Below are positions 1 to 11,200 of a stretch of DNA of 64,000 nucleotides, one piece after another (the first letter of the stretch is position 1; every line of letters starts with the position of its first letter). The notes beneath the pieces were generated by a model. The model was not told the origin of the DNA. It did not search any database and saw nothing but the letters and a program-made list of their open reading frames with translations. The position numbers were made by a program, and so were the translations under genes. The stretch comes from Bufo bufo (lineage: Eukaryota; Chordata; Amphibia; Anura; Bufonidae), in the NCBI RefSeq assembly GCF_905171765.1, contig NC_053390.1:215835927-215899926 (forward strand), written 5' to 3'.

Positions 1-1172
1 AGCTGGATAAAGTTTTCCATATAATTGTCTATATCTAAACCAATCAAGCCTGCGTATGTATACCTTCTAGGTGAGAAAGCTCATCTAATGTGAGCATAAC
101 CCCATCCCTAAAAATTTGTGAGCAGCCATAAATTGATGCAAGAGTTGAGGGAGGATAATAATTTTGATGAGTGACATTCTGTCTGCCATTAATAAGGGCA
201 GTTTAAACCAAATTGCAATCTTATCTTTTATTTTGTTAATTAACAAGTTGATATTAAGTGGAACAAAACAATCTATAAAGGAAGAGACTCTTCCCAGATA
301 CTCAAAAGACTTCTGTGGCCCCAATATCCTCAATCCCCCTATATTATCCAATACCATTTCATCCAGGGGCAGCAAGATGGTCTTGTTCAAGTTAATCTCC
401 AACCCCGACATACCCCCGAACTCCTCCACACTATGAATGATATTTCGTAAGGTATTTGGGGTATCGCCCAAACAAAATAAGATCTCATCGGCATATAAAG
501 ACACTTTTCCTACTCTCCCATCTTCTCCAAAGACTCTTATTGAGTCATCTTGCCTGATCTTTAAGGCCAAAGGTTCTTAAAAAAACATTAAATAAAAGCA
601 TGGATAGGGGACACCCCTGTCACATACTTCTTGATAATAAAACAGATGGAGTTAACACTCCGTTAACACGAATTCGTGCAGTCAGGTTTGTATATAACAT
701 TAGTTTAAGATTAATAAAATAGTCCCCAATACCAAAATATATCATTGTTGTCCAGAGGAAGCCCCACTCCACCCTGTCAAAGGCCTTAGTGGCATCCAAA
801 GACAAGATGGAGCGGAAGCGCCCGCCCGTCACTTACTGGAGAAGAGACTCCTTATGTTGTAATGAGTACTCTTCCCTGGAATAAATCCACATTGGTCAGG
901 ATGTATAATCGACTCTATAACTTTCCTAAGTCTAATAGCCAATACCTTGGCAATGATTTTAATGTCTGTATTGAGCAGAGATATTGGTCTGTATGCACCG
1001 ACCTCCAACAGGTCTTTCCCCTTTTTTCCTATTAATACAATAATAGCCTCTATCATAGTTCTTGGAAATTCTCCCTCCCAGCAGTGCATCCTTGTTTCCA
1101 TTATAAGTAGAAACCACAATGCAAGTGTTAACCTCTTAGTGCCCAGCCTGTTTTGGGCCTTACTGACCAAGC
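1..1172 (-). mobile_element. Degraded L1-clade LINE, reverse transcriptase region
   Basis: Read on the minus strand, three broken frames together resemble the reverse transcriptase of an L1/Tx1-type non-LTR retrotransposon. Frame 1170-829 has the hallmark stretches AYRPISLLNTDIKI and HPDQCGFIPGKST. Frame 832-620 has LDATKAFDRVEW. Frame 570-85 has YADEILF, at the place of the catalytic YADD box, followed by GLEINLNKT. The frames are separated by stops and shifts, and the element runs off the left edge, so this is a dead internal fragment. The order of motifs and the minus orientation are seen directly. Family assignment is by recognition of these motifs. Confidence 0.85.
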
Positions 1173-3323
1173 ATTTTTCTTCCTTTTTTCATCGTCGCGT
1201 TCCAAGAACTATAACTTTTTTATTTTTCTGTCTATATAGCTTTATGAGGGCTTGTTTTTTGCGGGACAAGTTGTAGTTTTAAATGGCACCATTTTGGGGT
1301 ACACATAACTTTCTGATTAACTTTTATTAACTCTTTCTGGGAGGAAGATGGGAAAAACAGCAATACTGCCACTGCGTTTTTACGTTATAAATTTTACGAC
1401 GTTCATTTTTCGGTATAAATAACATATCTTTATTCTCTGGGTCAGTATGATTACAGTGATACCAAATACATAGTGGGTTTTTTTACATTTTACTACTTTT
1501 TTGCGATAAAACCCCTTTTTTTTTTTTTTTTTAAAAAAGAGAAAAATGTTTTTGCATTGCCGCTTCCCAAGACCCATAACTTTTTTGATTTTTCTTTCTA
1601 TGGAGTTGTGTGGGGGCTTGATTTTTGTGGGACGACTTGTATTTTTTATTGGTATCCTTTTGGAGTAAATGGCGCTTTTTGGTCGCTTGTTGTTATGTTT
1701 TGTCGGTGGCAACTAAGAATAAATTAGCAATTCTCTTCTTTTTTATTTTTTTATTTTATTTATTTTTTACGGCGTTCACCGTAGGCGATAATTTACATGA
1801 TATTTATGTAATCCATTCAACTGGATCGACACCACCAGTGCATACACAGGTGTACCTCCTATATATGTCAACAAAGAGAACTGGTACCACAAAAATACCC
1901 AAATATCAAAGTTTATTAATAAAACATAAAAGACATCTATGACATACATACACATGTACAAACATGTGGAAACCAATAAAGTGCCTGTGCCGGCAGCTCA
2001 TAAAATCACATGTAGCATTCAGATGGATTTCCTAGAACTCAGCAGCATGTATATATGGTGTGAAAGTATCTATCATAAGATCCCCAATATGTAAAGCGAG
2101 TCTAGCGGGCAGCAGTGACTTGCACTAGGTCCAACTAATTCAATGGTCAGATGTGCGCCAACATTCACAATAAAGATATCATATCGACAACGTGCTGAAA
2201 AAGTCTGGATCTTTCTTCTTTCCCGATAAGCTGTGTGGATGAGCTGTCACTACCTGGCGTGCCCCTCTACGCGCGTTTCGCGTTTGCTTCTTCAGGAGGA
2301 GTCAGGAGTCCTCCTGAAGAAGCAAACTCGCATAGAGGGGCACGCCAGGTAGTGACAGCTCATCCACACAGCTTATCGGGAAAGAAGAAAGATCCAGACT
2401 TGTTCAGCACGTTGTTGATATGATATCTTTATTGTGGATGTTGGCGCACATCTGACCATTGAATTAGTTGGACCTAGTGCAAGTCACTGCTGCCCGCTAG
2501 ACTCGCTTTACATATTGGGGATCTTATGATAGATACTTTCACCCCGTATATACATGCTGCTGAGTTCTAGGAAATCCATCTGAATGCTACATGTGATTTT
2601 ATGAGCTGCCGGCACAGGCACTTTATTGGTTTCCACATGTTTGTACATGTGTATGCATGTCATATATGTCTTTTATGTTTTATTAATAAACTTTGATATT
2701 TGGGTATTTTTGTGGTACCAGTTCTTTGTTGACTCATGATATTTATGTAGTCCGGGATCGTTACGGATGCGGCCATACCAAACATATGAGGAAGATTTTT
2801 AATTTTTTTGCTTTTTTTTTTTTTATTGAAAAGCGTATTTTCAATGGAAAAAAGCGTACTTTTTTATTTAATGGGATTTTTTTATTGAATAAATTTTTTT
2901 TAAACTTTTTTTTTTTTAACCACTTAATAGTCCCACAAGGGGAATATAACAGACAGTATTTTGATTGCTTTTAAAATTAAATGCACTATCCCTATAGTGC
3001 ATTGCATTTTAATGGCAATGCTATTCTAACATTGACCAGCAGGCTTCGCCAGAGAGGTGCAGCCTGCTAGAAATGACTGAAGGCTGGTCTGTGGCCCACA
3101 TCAGACCCCTGCCAGCCTTCACACACATCGGCACTCCGCTCCCTCTGTCAGCACTTTACATGCGGCGGGCGCCATTGCCCGCGGCATGTAAAGTGTTAAA
3201 CAGCCCGGATCGGCACTCCTGCCAGTCCGGGCTGTTAGAGCAGGGCCGCAGCTCTCATGTGAGAGCCTAAGGCCCCTTAGTGACCGCCGTAAAAACACGT
3301 ATGGGTGGTCACTAAGGGGTTAA
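1173..3323. mobile_element. TTAA-ended low-complexity anuran repeat (non-autonomous DNA element)
   Basis: A T-rich, non-coding repeat. Phrases such as TTTTTGCGGGACAAGTTGTA, ATACCAAATACATA and CACTAAGGGGTTAA recur, diverged, at 35430-39258. It ends in GGGGTTAA at 3316-3323. The left end merges with the L1 remnant near 1160 and looks truncated. It is interrupted by the foldback at 1867-2733. The related repeat at 35430 begins TTAACCC and ends GGTTAA, so a TTAA-targeting superfamily (Kolobok or piggyBac type) is the likely origin. No transposase is visible. Confidence 0.55.
1867..2733. repeat. About 870-bp foldback (inverted repeat with ~430-bp arms)
   Basis: The sequence from 1867 (GTCAACAAAGAGAACTGG) to 2300 is repeated in reverse complement from 2309 to 2733, ending CCAGTTCTTTGTTGAC, with an 8-bp spacer. 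Arm identity is high, with scattered substitutions and one short indel near 2275. Flanks both carry CATGATATTTATGTA (about 1797 and 2735), which may be a target duplication or part of the host repeat. Next to the centre the left arm, read on the minus strand, has CTGAAGAAGC followed by GAAACGCG. That resembles the frog Penelope-type terminal repeat that bears a hammerhead core. No coding capacity. Confidence 0.75.
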
Positions 3324-4249
3324 CAGAGCCTGACTTGTGTTTTGTGTGGTGTGCAGTATGAAATCCATATTGGTAAAAACTAAATGGAGACAACCTGTAT
3401 GTTACCCTGCGTAATCTACAAATGTGGCCAAAATTGTTGGAACCCTTCCGTTAAAGAAAGACAACGGTCACTGAAATAATTGAAACTGACAAAAGTAATA
3501 ATAAATAAAGTTTCCGAAAATCAGACATTGCTTTTGAATTGTTGTCTAAAATGCAGGTCTTAATAAATGACTCTCTGTTCTTTTCTTTGTATGCTTCCTT
3601 TTGCATCTGTGAACATAGAGCTGATGTGACTTGCCAAAAAGCTCTTAGTTTGTCTCAACTGTCCAAAGGACATTCTCCCAGAAGCTGTGTGGCTTGTCAA
3701 TATGCATTTTGTCAAATTCTAGTCTCGCTTCTTTATGATTTGCTTTCAACTGTGGTTTCTTCCTCAGTTGTCTTCCATTAAGTCCACTTTGATTAAGACA
3801 GCGAAGGATGGTGCGACCTAACACTGATGCACCTTGACCTTGGAGTTCACCTCTAATCTCTGGTAGTTCTTTTGGGCTCTTTGTTTACTATTCTATCTTT
3901 TCAATTTGTCATCAGTTTTTCTCTTGCGACCACGTCCAGGGAGGTTGGCTACAGTCCCGTAGAACTTAAACTTCAGAATATGTGCAACTGTAGTAACAGG
4001 AATATGCTCTTTGGAGATGGTCTTATAGCCTTTATCTTTAACATGTTTGTCTATAATTTTATTTCTAATCTCCTAAAACAACTCTCTCCTTAGCTTTCTT
4101 TGGTCCATATTCAGTGTGGTACACACCATGATACCAAACAGTGCAGTAACTACTTTTCACCCTTTAAACAGGCAGACTGACTGAATACTAGTTTGAAGAC
4201 ATCTGTGATGCTAATTTGCTTATTACAGGACACACCTTAGTTTAACATG

Positions 4250-4570
4250 CATGGTGGAGAAGCAAGAGCAAAAGGAAAACAGCGGCACTGCTCCTTTAAG
4301 AAAGTCACCCACGCCTCCTTGAACTCCGGGACTCCTAGACCCGCGGCTGCACAAGCGGACCCAGACAGTGTGGTGCTCAGCGTGAACAAGAATTACACTT
4401 GACGTGGAAGGTAGATAAAAGATGCGCGGCACTCACCAGGGTCGGGTCTTCAAAGCAGCTTTATTGCTGACTAGCAGGGTAGCATCAGCTGCACAGGCTA
4501 GTCAGCAATAAAGCTGCTTTGAAGACTCGACCCTGGTGAGTGCTGCGCATCTTTTATCTACCTTCCACGT
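4250..4570. mobile_element. 321-bp insertion with a 74-bp-arm hairpin and 13-bp target duplication
   Basis: The insertion is flanked by direct copies of TTAGTTTAACATG at 4237-4249 and 4571-4583. Its 3' half is a near-perfect hairpin: arm 4402-4475 pairs with arm 4497-4570 around a 21-base loop, with only a few mismatches. A 13-bp duplication is typical of target-primed retrotransposition rather than of Tc1, hAT or TTAA elements. The inner text (CACTCACCAGGGTCGGGTCT, CAGCTTTATTGCTGAC) is of a type common in frog foldback/Penelope-like repeats. Origin is inferred. Confidence 0.65.
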
Positions 4571-4765
4571 TTAGTTTAACATGCCCCTATGGTCGAATTA
4601 TTTTCTAGGGATACCATCATTTTTGCCCAGGCCAGTTTCATTAGTTTGTTTTATGAATTGTTCTGTTGAACCACAACTCAGAAGCAATGTTTGATTTTCA
4701 GTACATTTTTATTTATTACTTTTGTCCGTTTTGAGTTATTTCAGTGACAGGTTTTTCTTTCTTTA

Positions 4766-5091
4766 GGCCTCATGCACACGACCGTTCCGTTTTTTTTTGC
4801 GGACCACAAACCGCGGATCCACAAAACGGAATCCGCCTGTGTGCCTTCCCCCAATTTGCGGAACGGAACGTGCGGCCCATTGTAGACTTGCCTATTCTTG
4901 TCCGCAAAACGGACAAGAATAGGACATGCTATATTTTTTTGCGGAGCCTCGGAACGGAGCAACGGATGCGGACAGCACACTGAGTGCTGTCCGCATCTTT
5001 TGCGGCCCCATTGAAGTGAATGGGTCCGCACCCGAGCCGCAAAAACTGCGGCTCGGATGCGGACCTGAAAAACAGTCGTGTGCATGAGGCC
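4766..5091. mobile_element. TWA-targeting MITE, GGCCTCATGCACACGACCGT family
   Basis: The ends are inverted: GGCCTCATGCACACGACCGT at the left and its complement at the right (ACAGTCGTGTGCATGAGGCC). The interior alternates GGACCGCA-like motifs, CCTATTCTTGTCCGCAAAAC and ATGCGGACAGCACAC, the hallmarks of this family. It is inserted in the right end of the Tc1 element. Flanks are TTA on the left and TAA on the right. Confidence 0.8.
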
Positions 5092-5229
5092 TAAGGGAAG
5101 GGGGAAAAAAACTATTTTGTCGACAACCCTCTACCCCTCCTATTTTCACTGATCTCGTCTTTCACATCAGACTGTTTATTATGTACAGATTGTTTCTGAT
5201 CGAAACCCTTCTATCCTCTTGTCTGACAG

Positions 5230-5288
5230 GAAATGATGAACCAGGCTCGTAAAGACACCTCTGGAGTTAAGCTGGAAGTAAATGAGAG
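5230..5288 (+). CDS. HIP1R: HIP1R exon: start of visible I/LWEQ domain
   Basis: Acceptor CTGACAG precedes 5230, and donor GTCTGT follows 5288. It reads EMMNQARKDTSGVKLEVNE plus two bases of the next Arg codon (59 nt, phase 2 at the end). This is the block just before the ILxSCTDLM helix of the HIP1R actin-binding module. Confidence 0.93.
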
Positions 5289-8209
5289 GTCTGTGTGATT
5301 ACTGAGTCTCTCCAAATCATGTAACTAGGGATGAGCGAATTTCATATTTTGAAATTCGTTTGCACTTCGTTTGGTGGTATTAGCAGAATTGCGTTATGGA
5401 TTCCGTTACCACTAAACGAAGCGCAAACAAATTTCAAAATATGAAATTTGCTCATCTCTTTATGTAACATCACAGTGCTGCTGGATTACAGCATCCTATT
5501 GCTAATACTGTCAGTTACAAGTCATATATTGCACATTTTTAAGGTTCTGTTTGAAGCAATTCCCTGCCAGTTCTAAATAAACAGTGTGTATGTCTGTAGC
5601 GCATTTCTAGGGTATTTTCACAAGGCTTGGCAGCTGAAGGCATCTGTGTTGGTCCCATGTTCATATGTGCCCGCATTGCTGAGAAAAATGAAGTTTTTAT
5701 ATATGCAAATTAGCCTCTAGTATCAACTTTTGACTTTACACCTAGAGGCTCAACGCCCTCTGCAACTGGCGAAACCTCTGCACTTTGACAGGGCCAGGCA
5801 TTGTGAATGTGATCATACTTGCCTGGCCCTGTCCATTAAAGTGCAGAGGGTACGGCAGTTGCCGAGAGAGCTGACCCTATAGGTGTAAAGGCAAGGCCCC
5901 CCGTTGCTCGTACAGGCTAATTTGCATTTATTAAAACCTTTTTGTCAGCAATGCGGACACATATGAACATGGGACCAACACAGTTTTCTTCAGCTGCCAA
6001 GTGCACGTGTAACAGGTCAGCCAGTTTCATAGGTACAAATCTGCTGACAGATGCCCTTTAAATAAAGCTGTTTGCATCTCCAAGCTGTAGTCCGTGGACA
6101 AAGCTACTGAGATCACTGCTTTTCTCCCCTGTAGCCAAATACATATCCAGAATCAATGATGTATTGCCCAGATGTAGAGCCATTTACTCCAACCTGCATA
6201 TTTCAGATTTGTTAGCCTCGATCAGTGCATTTTAATTTTCTAAGCTGCAGTTTGTGACAATATGTACTTGAATAAAGTACTACTATGTTACTAGATAACA
6301 TGTACTGTTGATTAAATTAATATAAATCATGCATATCTATATATTTGGTTTTGTCTTTGAATAGGATTTTGTATTCATGCACAGACCTTATGAAGGTAAG
6401 CAGTTGAATGGTGATTTTGACTGTTATCCTTAAATTTGTCCTTTATTTCTCTAGTATATCATTAGTTATGACATTATTTTATTTTTACAAAACCGTTATG
6501 TGAAAAGTATAATTTTCTACTGAATTATTTTTTTCTTTTCATTTTGATATACATGAAAAACATAAACTTTTCTGTTATTTAAAAAGACAGCAACAGACCA
6601 CCAACATACTGCTTTTTATAGCAGCCGTGCACCTGTTTCATGTGTATTGCCTCCCATTGACTTCAAGTGAGATGAAATACAATACATATACTCGGGAACA
6701 GGGGCGTAGCTAAAGGCTCATGTGCCCTGGTGCAGGAGTTCAGCTTGGGGCCCCCCACCACCACCTTCCCTTAGTGCTTTATGGCAAGGGGCAGGGGTGC
6801 ACCTAGCCTTTCTGGTGCCTGAGGCAAAAATGTAAACATCCCCCATGCTAAATTCTCACCCTAACCCATTCCCTCCAGTTTTACTGTTAAAGGGGCTGTC
6901 CTCTTTTTACTACTCACTACCTATTTTAAAGATAGGTCACTAATATCAGACCGGCAGGGGTGCCGGGAGATCAGCTGTTTGAAGAGAGGGCAGTGCTGAT
7001 TCTCTGCTCTGTTCACCTGCTCATTGCAGTGGTGAGCAGGTAAACAGAGCAGAGAAGGCAGCGCTCATACGAAAAATAAAGTGGACAACCCCTTTAAAGA
7101 CATACTTTACATACAGCGCTACAGAACATACATGGTAATATAGCCCCACATATGTACCTCTTACATCCAGTGATGTCTCCTCTGATGTAGATATTCTCTT
7201 TCCTCATCTTCTCCTTCAGACCAGACTGCCTTGGTGACTTCTTTCAGCTGCGTCTCATCTCTGCAGAGTTTAACAAACAGATATCTTACTTTCCTACTTT
7301 TCCATCCTCCTCCTCACCTTTTCAACACCCCATTCTGTCCGTTCTCCCCCCATCCCCAATACTATACTGTAGAAACGGTCCCCCTGAAAATACTGGTACT
7401 ACACAGATAGTGTGCCAGTACAAAATACCCCCTTACCTTTCAGATCAAACCCCAGATGAGACCCCCCTATCTCAGACCAGACCCCCTTTAGACCTCTGTC
7501 AGACCCCCATTAGACCTAAATGTCAGACCTCGCCCCAATATTAGAACTCAGATAAGACGCCCATTAGACCTCCAGACCCCCATTTTACCTCCAAACTCCC
7601 ATATCTGACCCCTATTAGACCTCTAGACCCCCAATCAGACCCTCATTAGACTTCCATTAGACCTCCAGACCCCAATTTGACCCCCATTAGACCTCCAGAC
7701 TCCCATTAGACCTCCATTAGACTTCTCTAGACCCACAATCAGACCCTTTAGACCCCCATATCTACCCTAGATCAGACTATAAAATAAGACTGACTATAAA
7801 ACTTACCTCTACTGCTGTGCCGCTCCTCTTCCGGTCAGGCTGTCTCCTGGGCTCTCATTTTTTTCTCAGGCCCCGCGCTGCATTCACCTGACCTCCTGCA
7901 GCGTCAGGTCAGAGTGCGCTATGTGTTTTCTGACGCTGCAGGCAGCCAGGACACAGCAGTGCGGGCCCTGGGAAGAGCGAGCACGAGGAGTAAGTACTGT
8001 ACAGCGCTTCTTTCCCCCTCCTCCTGCAGACTAGTGAGAGCTTTCGTTATGGAAGCGCTCATTAGTATTCCCTTTTATAAGATGCAGTGCATCTTATAAA
8101 GGTGCTCGGGAAATACACATTGAAGAAGTGAGACGTCATTGATCATGCCATAGTTCACACGGTGTGTATTTTTACACAGCTGATTTTAAAAACACTCTGT
8201 TAAAAAAAA

Positions 8210-8255
<46 letters not shown>

Positions 8256-11200
8256 TTTTTTTTAACAGAGTGTTTTTAAAATCAGCTGTGTAAAAATACA
8301 CACCGTGTGAACTATGGCATGTGTCCCAATGAAATCAATGGGATTCTGTGTGTGGGCATATGCTATTTCATGTGTATTTCAGTGCATAATACTCGCAATA
8401 CACAAAAATGCACATGAAAAAATGTGCGAATATACCCTTAAATCTTTTTTTTCTTCAATATGTGTAAATCCCCATGTTTCCTACAAAAACTGCAGCATAA
8501 ATTTACCTGTGATGCAAATTTGAAATTTACTTGTGATGCACATTTGAAATTTACTTATGCTGCAGATTTCACCCTTTGCTATAGAGAGGGTGAAGTCCGT
8601 TTTGCTTTTCCACAGCAAAAACCGCAAAAATCAGTTTTCTGCCACAGTTCCTGATGTTTTTTGTTTTGTTTTTGCTGTGGAAACACATAAAAACACTTCT
8701 GGGAACATCAGCACATCTAAAATGTGTAGAAGACGTCATTTCTTATTCACTCATAGCGAACATCTAGACATGAAGTAATGCACAACCAGCCATGTGTGAA
8801 CGTGCTCTTAGGATGTTTTAGAATCGCACAGATTTGTTTGTAATTGAATGTACATGTATAATATATATATTTTTTTTTATACAGGCCATTAAACAGCTTG
8901 TCATAACCTCTACGGATTTACAGAAGGAAATTGTAGAGAGTGGAAGAGTATGTAAAATATTACTTTACTTATGTTTCTGTTTTTGTGGAGGTTTTTTTTT
9001 TTTGCAGAAATGTTTTTTCTATTTCTTACATGTTAACAATATAACCTTAAAAACAAAGCCAATATTGCAGTAAATAGTATAAAAATTTTAGTTTAGCTCA
9101 GTTTGCGACGTCAAATTTAGGGCTCATGCACACAAACGTGTTTTCTTTCCGTGTCCGTTCCGTGTTTTTTTTACGTACCGTATGCAGAACCATTCATTTC
9201 AATGGGTCCACAAAAAAGGAAGTTACTCCGTGTGCATTCTGTTTCCGTATGTCCGTTCCGCAAATAAAAATAGAGCATGTTCTATTATTGTCCACATTAC
9301 GGACAAGGATAGGACTGTTCTATTAGGGGCCAGCTGTTCCGTTTCGCAAAATACGGAATGCACACAGACGTCATCCGTATTTTTTGCGGACCGCAAAATA
9401 CATACAGTCGTGTGCATGAGCCGTTACACTCAGTAATAAACCTGTGTATGAGTTGTTTTTTGTGAATGTGGTAGAACAGTAAAATATTTTAGATGGAATG
9501 CTTGAGCCTTATACGACAAAACTGTGATAAAAGGGAAAACTTTACATACACTTAGAAAGGTATTCTGTATATACAAATGTATAGCCCCCAAATTCAATAT
9601 ATGTACATGGGTTCCTCTCTAGAGATGAGCAAATTTCATATTTTGAAAATCGTTCACACTTCGTTTGGTGGTAAAAGGTGAATTGCGTTATGGATTCCAT
9701 TACCACGGACCATAATGCAATTCTATGACGGAATGCATTATTCATTCCGTCATAATAGAAGTCTATAGGCTGCAAAACGGATCCGGATCCTCCCCTGCAT
9801 AACGGAAACGGGACGGATCCGTTTTGCAGCCCATAGACTTCTATTATGACGGAATGAATAATGCATTCTGTCATAGAATTGAGTTATGGTCCGTGGTAAT
9901 GGAATCCATAACGCAATTCACCTTTTACCACCAAATGAAGTGTGAACGAATTTCATAAGCGGAAATTCGCTCATCTCTATTCCTCTCCCTAAATTATTGA
10001 GCAGATTTTGCTAATGGGTATGCAAGGGAGAATTGCAGTAGATGTGCATGTTCGGTCAGAATTTAGGTTTGGATTCCCCACCTAAATCTTGACAGAATCA
10101 CTAACATTCTGCCACCAATGCATCTCAACATGTTACCATATATCATGATGCGCATGCTTTGAAAAAAAATATCTTCATGGAACAATAAGTGCACCACAGA
10201 TTTTAAAATTGGAGCGTACTCTTTACTGAAAAGCCACAGCTATTAAATTATGTGTATCTGTAGGTCAATCTGTCGCAGAAATTGGAATTTCAGTTAGTCT
10301 TCTGCCCCTGATTAGTTTCATGACAGATTTTCCTACAGTAAGTTCTCAATGTGTGAAAATACACTTAGATTAAAAAAAAAAGTTTATTTTTTTTTAATTC
10401 ACACATTTCATCCTAAACCCCCATAAATACCCTTGACGTATTGTTGATATTCTGCTCCTGTATCTGAGCAGTACAACAGAAATATTTAGTGGTGATGTGA
10501 ACAGGGCGCATTCACACGACCGCGCTGTGTTTTGCATTCCGCAATTTATGAAACTGAACTGGCGGCCCTACAGAAAGGCTTATTCTTGTCCACAATTGCG
10601 GACAAGAATGACACATGCTGTATATTTTTTGCAGGGCCGCGGAACGGAACAATGGATGCGGACAGCACATGGTGTGCTGTCCGCATCCTTTGTAGCCCCA
10701 TTGAATTGAATGGTTTCGCACCCGTTCCGCAAAATTGTGGAACGGATGCGGACCCATTCATACGGTTGAACGAATGAGCCCTAACATGTACATCTGAGGT
10801 TTATAATCTGAATGGCAGCTGCTGCAATTCTCTGCTTTCACCCATGATTTCTTACATGTTGTCTTACAAAAATACCGTTCTGGAACGGTAATATTTCCTG
10901 TCTGAGATTTGCTGCCAGTGTTTGCACTTCTAAACTTGTTTCACTACATCTGAATCAAATGTATGTTAATAATGAAAATCTACTCAAGTGTTTTTCATGG
11001 CAACTGCTTTACAGGGAGCAGCAACCACACAAGAATTCTATGCCAAGAACTCCCGCTGGACGGAAGGTCTCATCTCCGCATCAAAGGCTGTGGGATGGGG
11101 AGCCACCCAACTTGTGTAATGATCTCATCATTTTGATGTATTAAATACTAATGCTTCCATTGTATATTGAAACTGGACTTCAAGTATTTGTGATTTATGG

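Larger units (their letters stand above)
3419..5140 (-). mobile_element. Degraded Tc1/mariner transposon
   Basis: The left end (TACAAATGTGGCCAAAATTG at 3418, then a stretch through AAAGACAACGGTCACTG) is matched in inverted orientation by 4690-4765 plus 5092-5140, although an inserted MITE at 4766-5091 splits the right end. Between them the minus strand gives a stop-riddled Tc1 transposase: the antisense of 3940-3540 reads through LPGRGRKRKL and later ESKS, RSETRI and QNAY blocks. Many stops make it inactive. A 321-bp insertion sits at 4250-4570. Confidence 0.7.
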
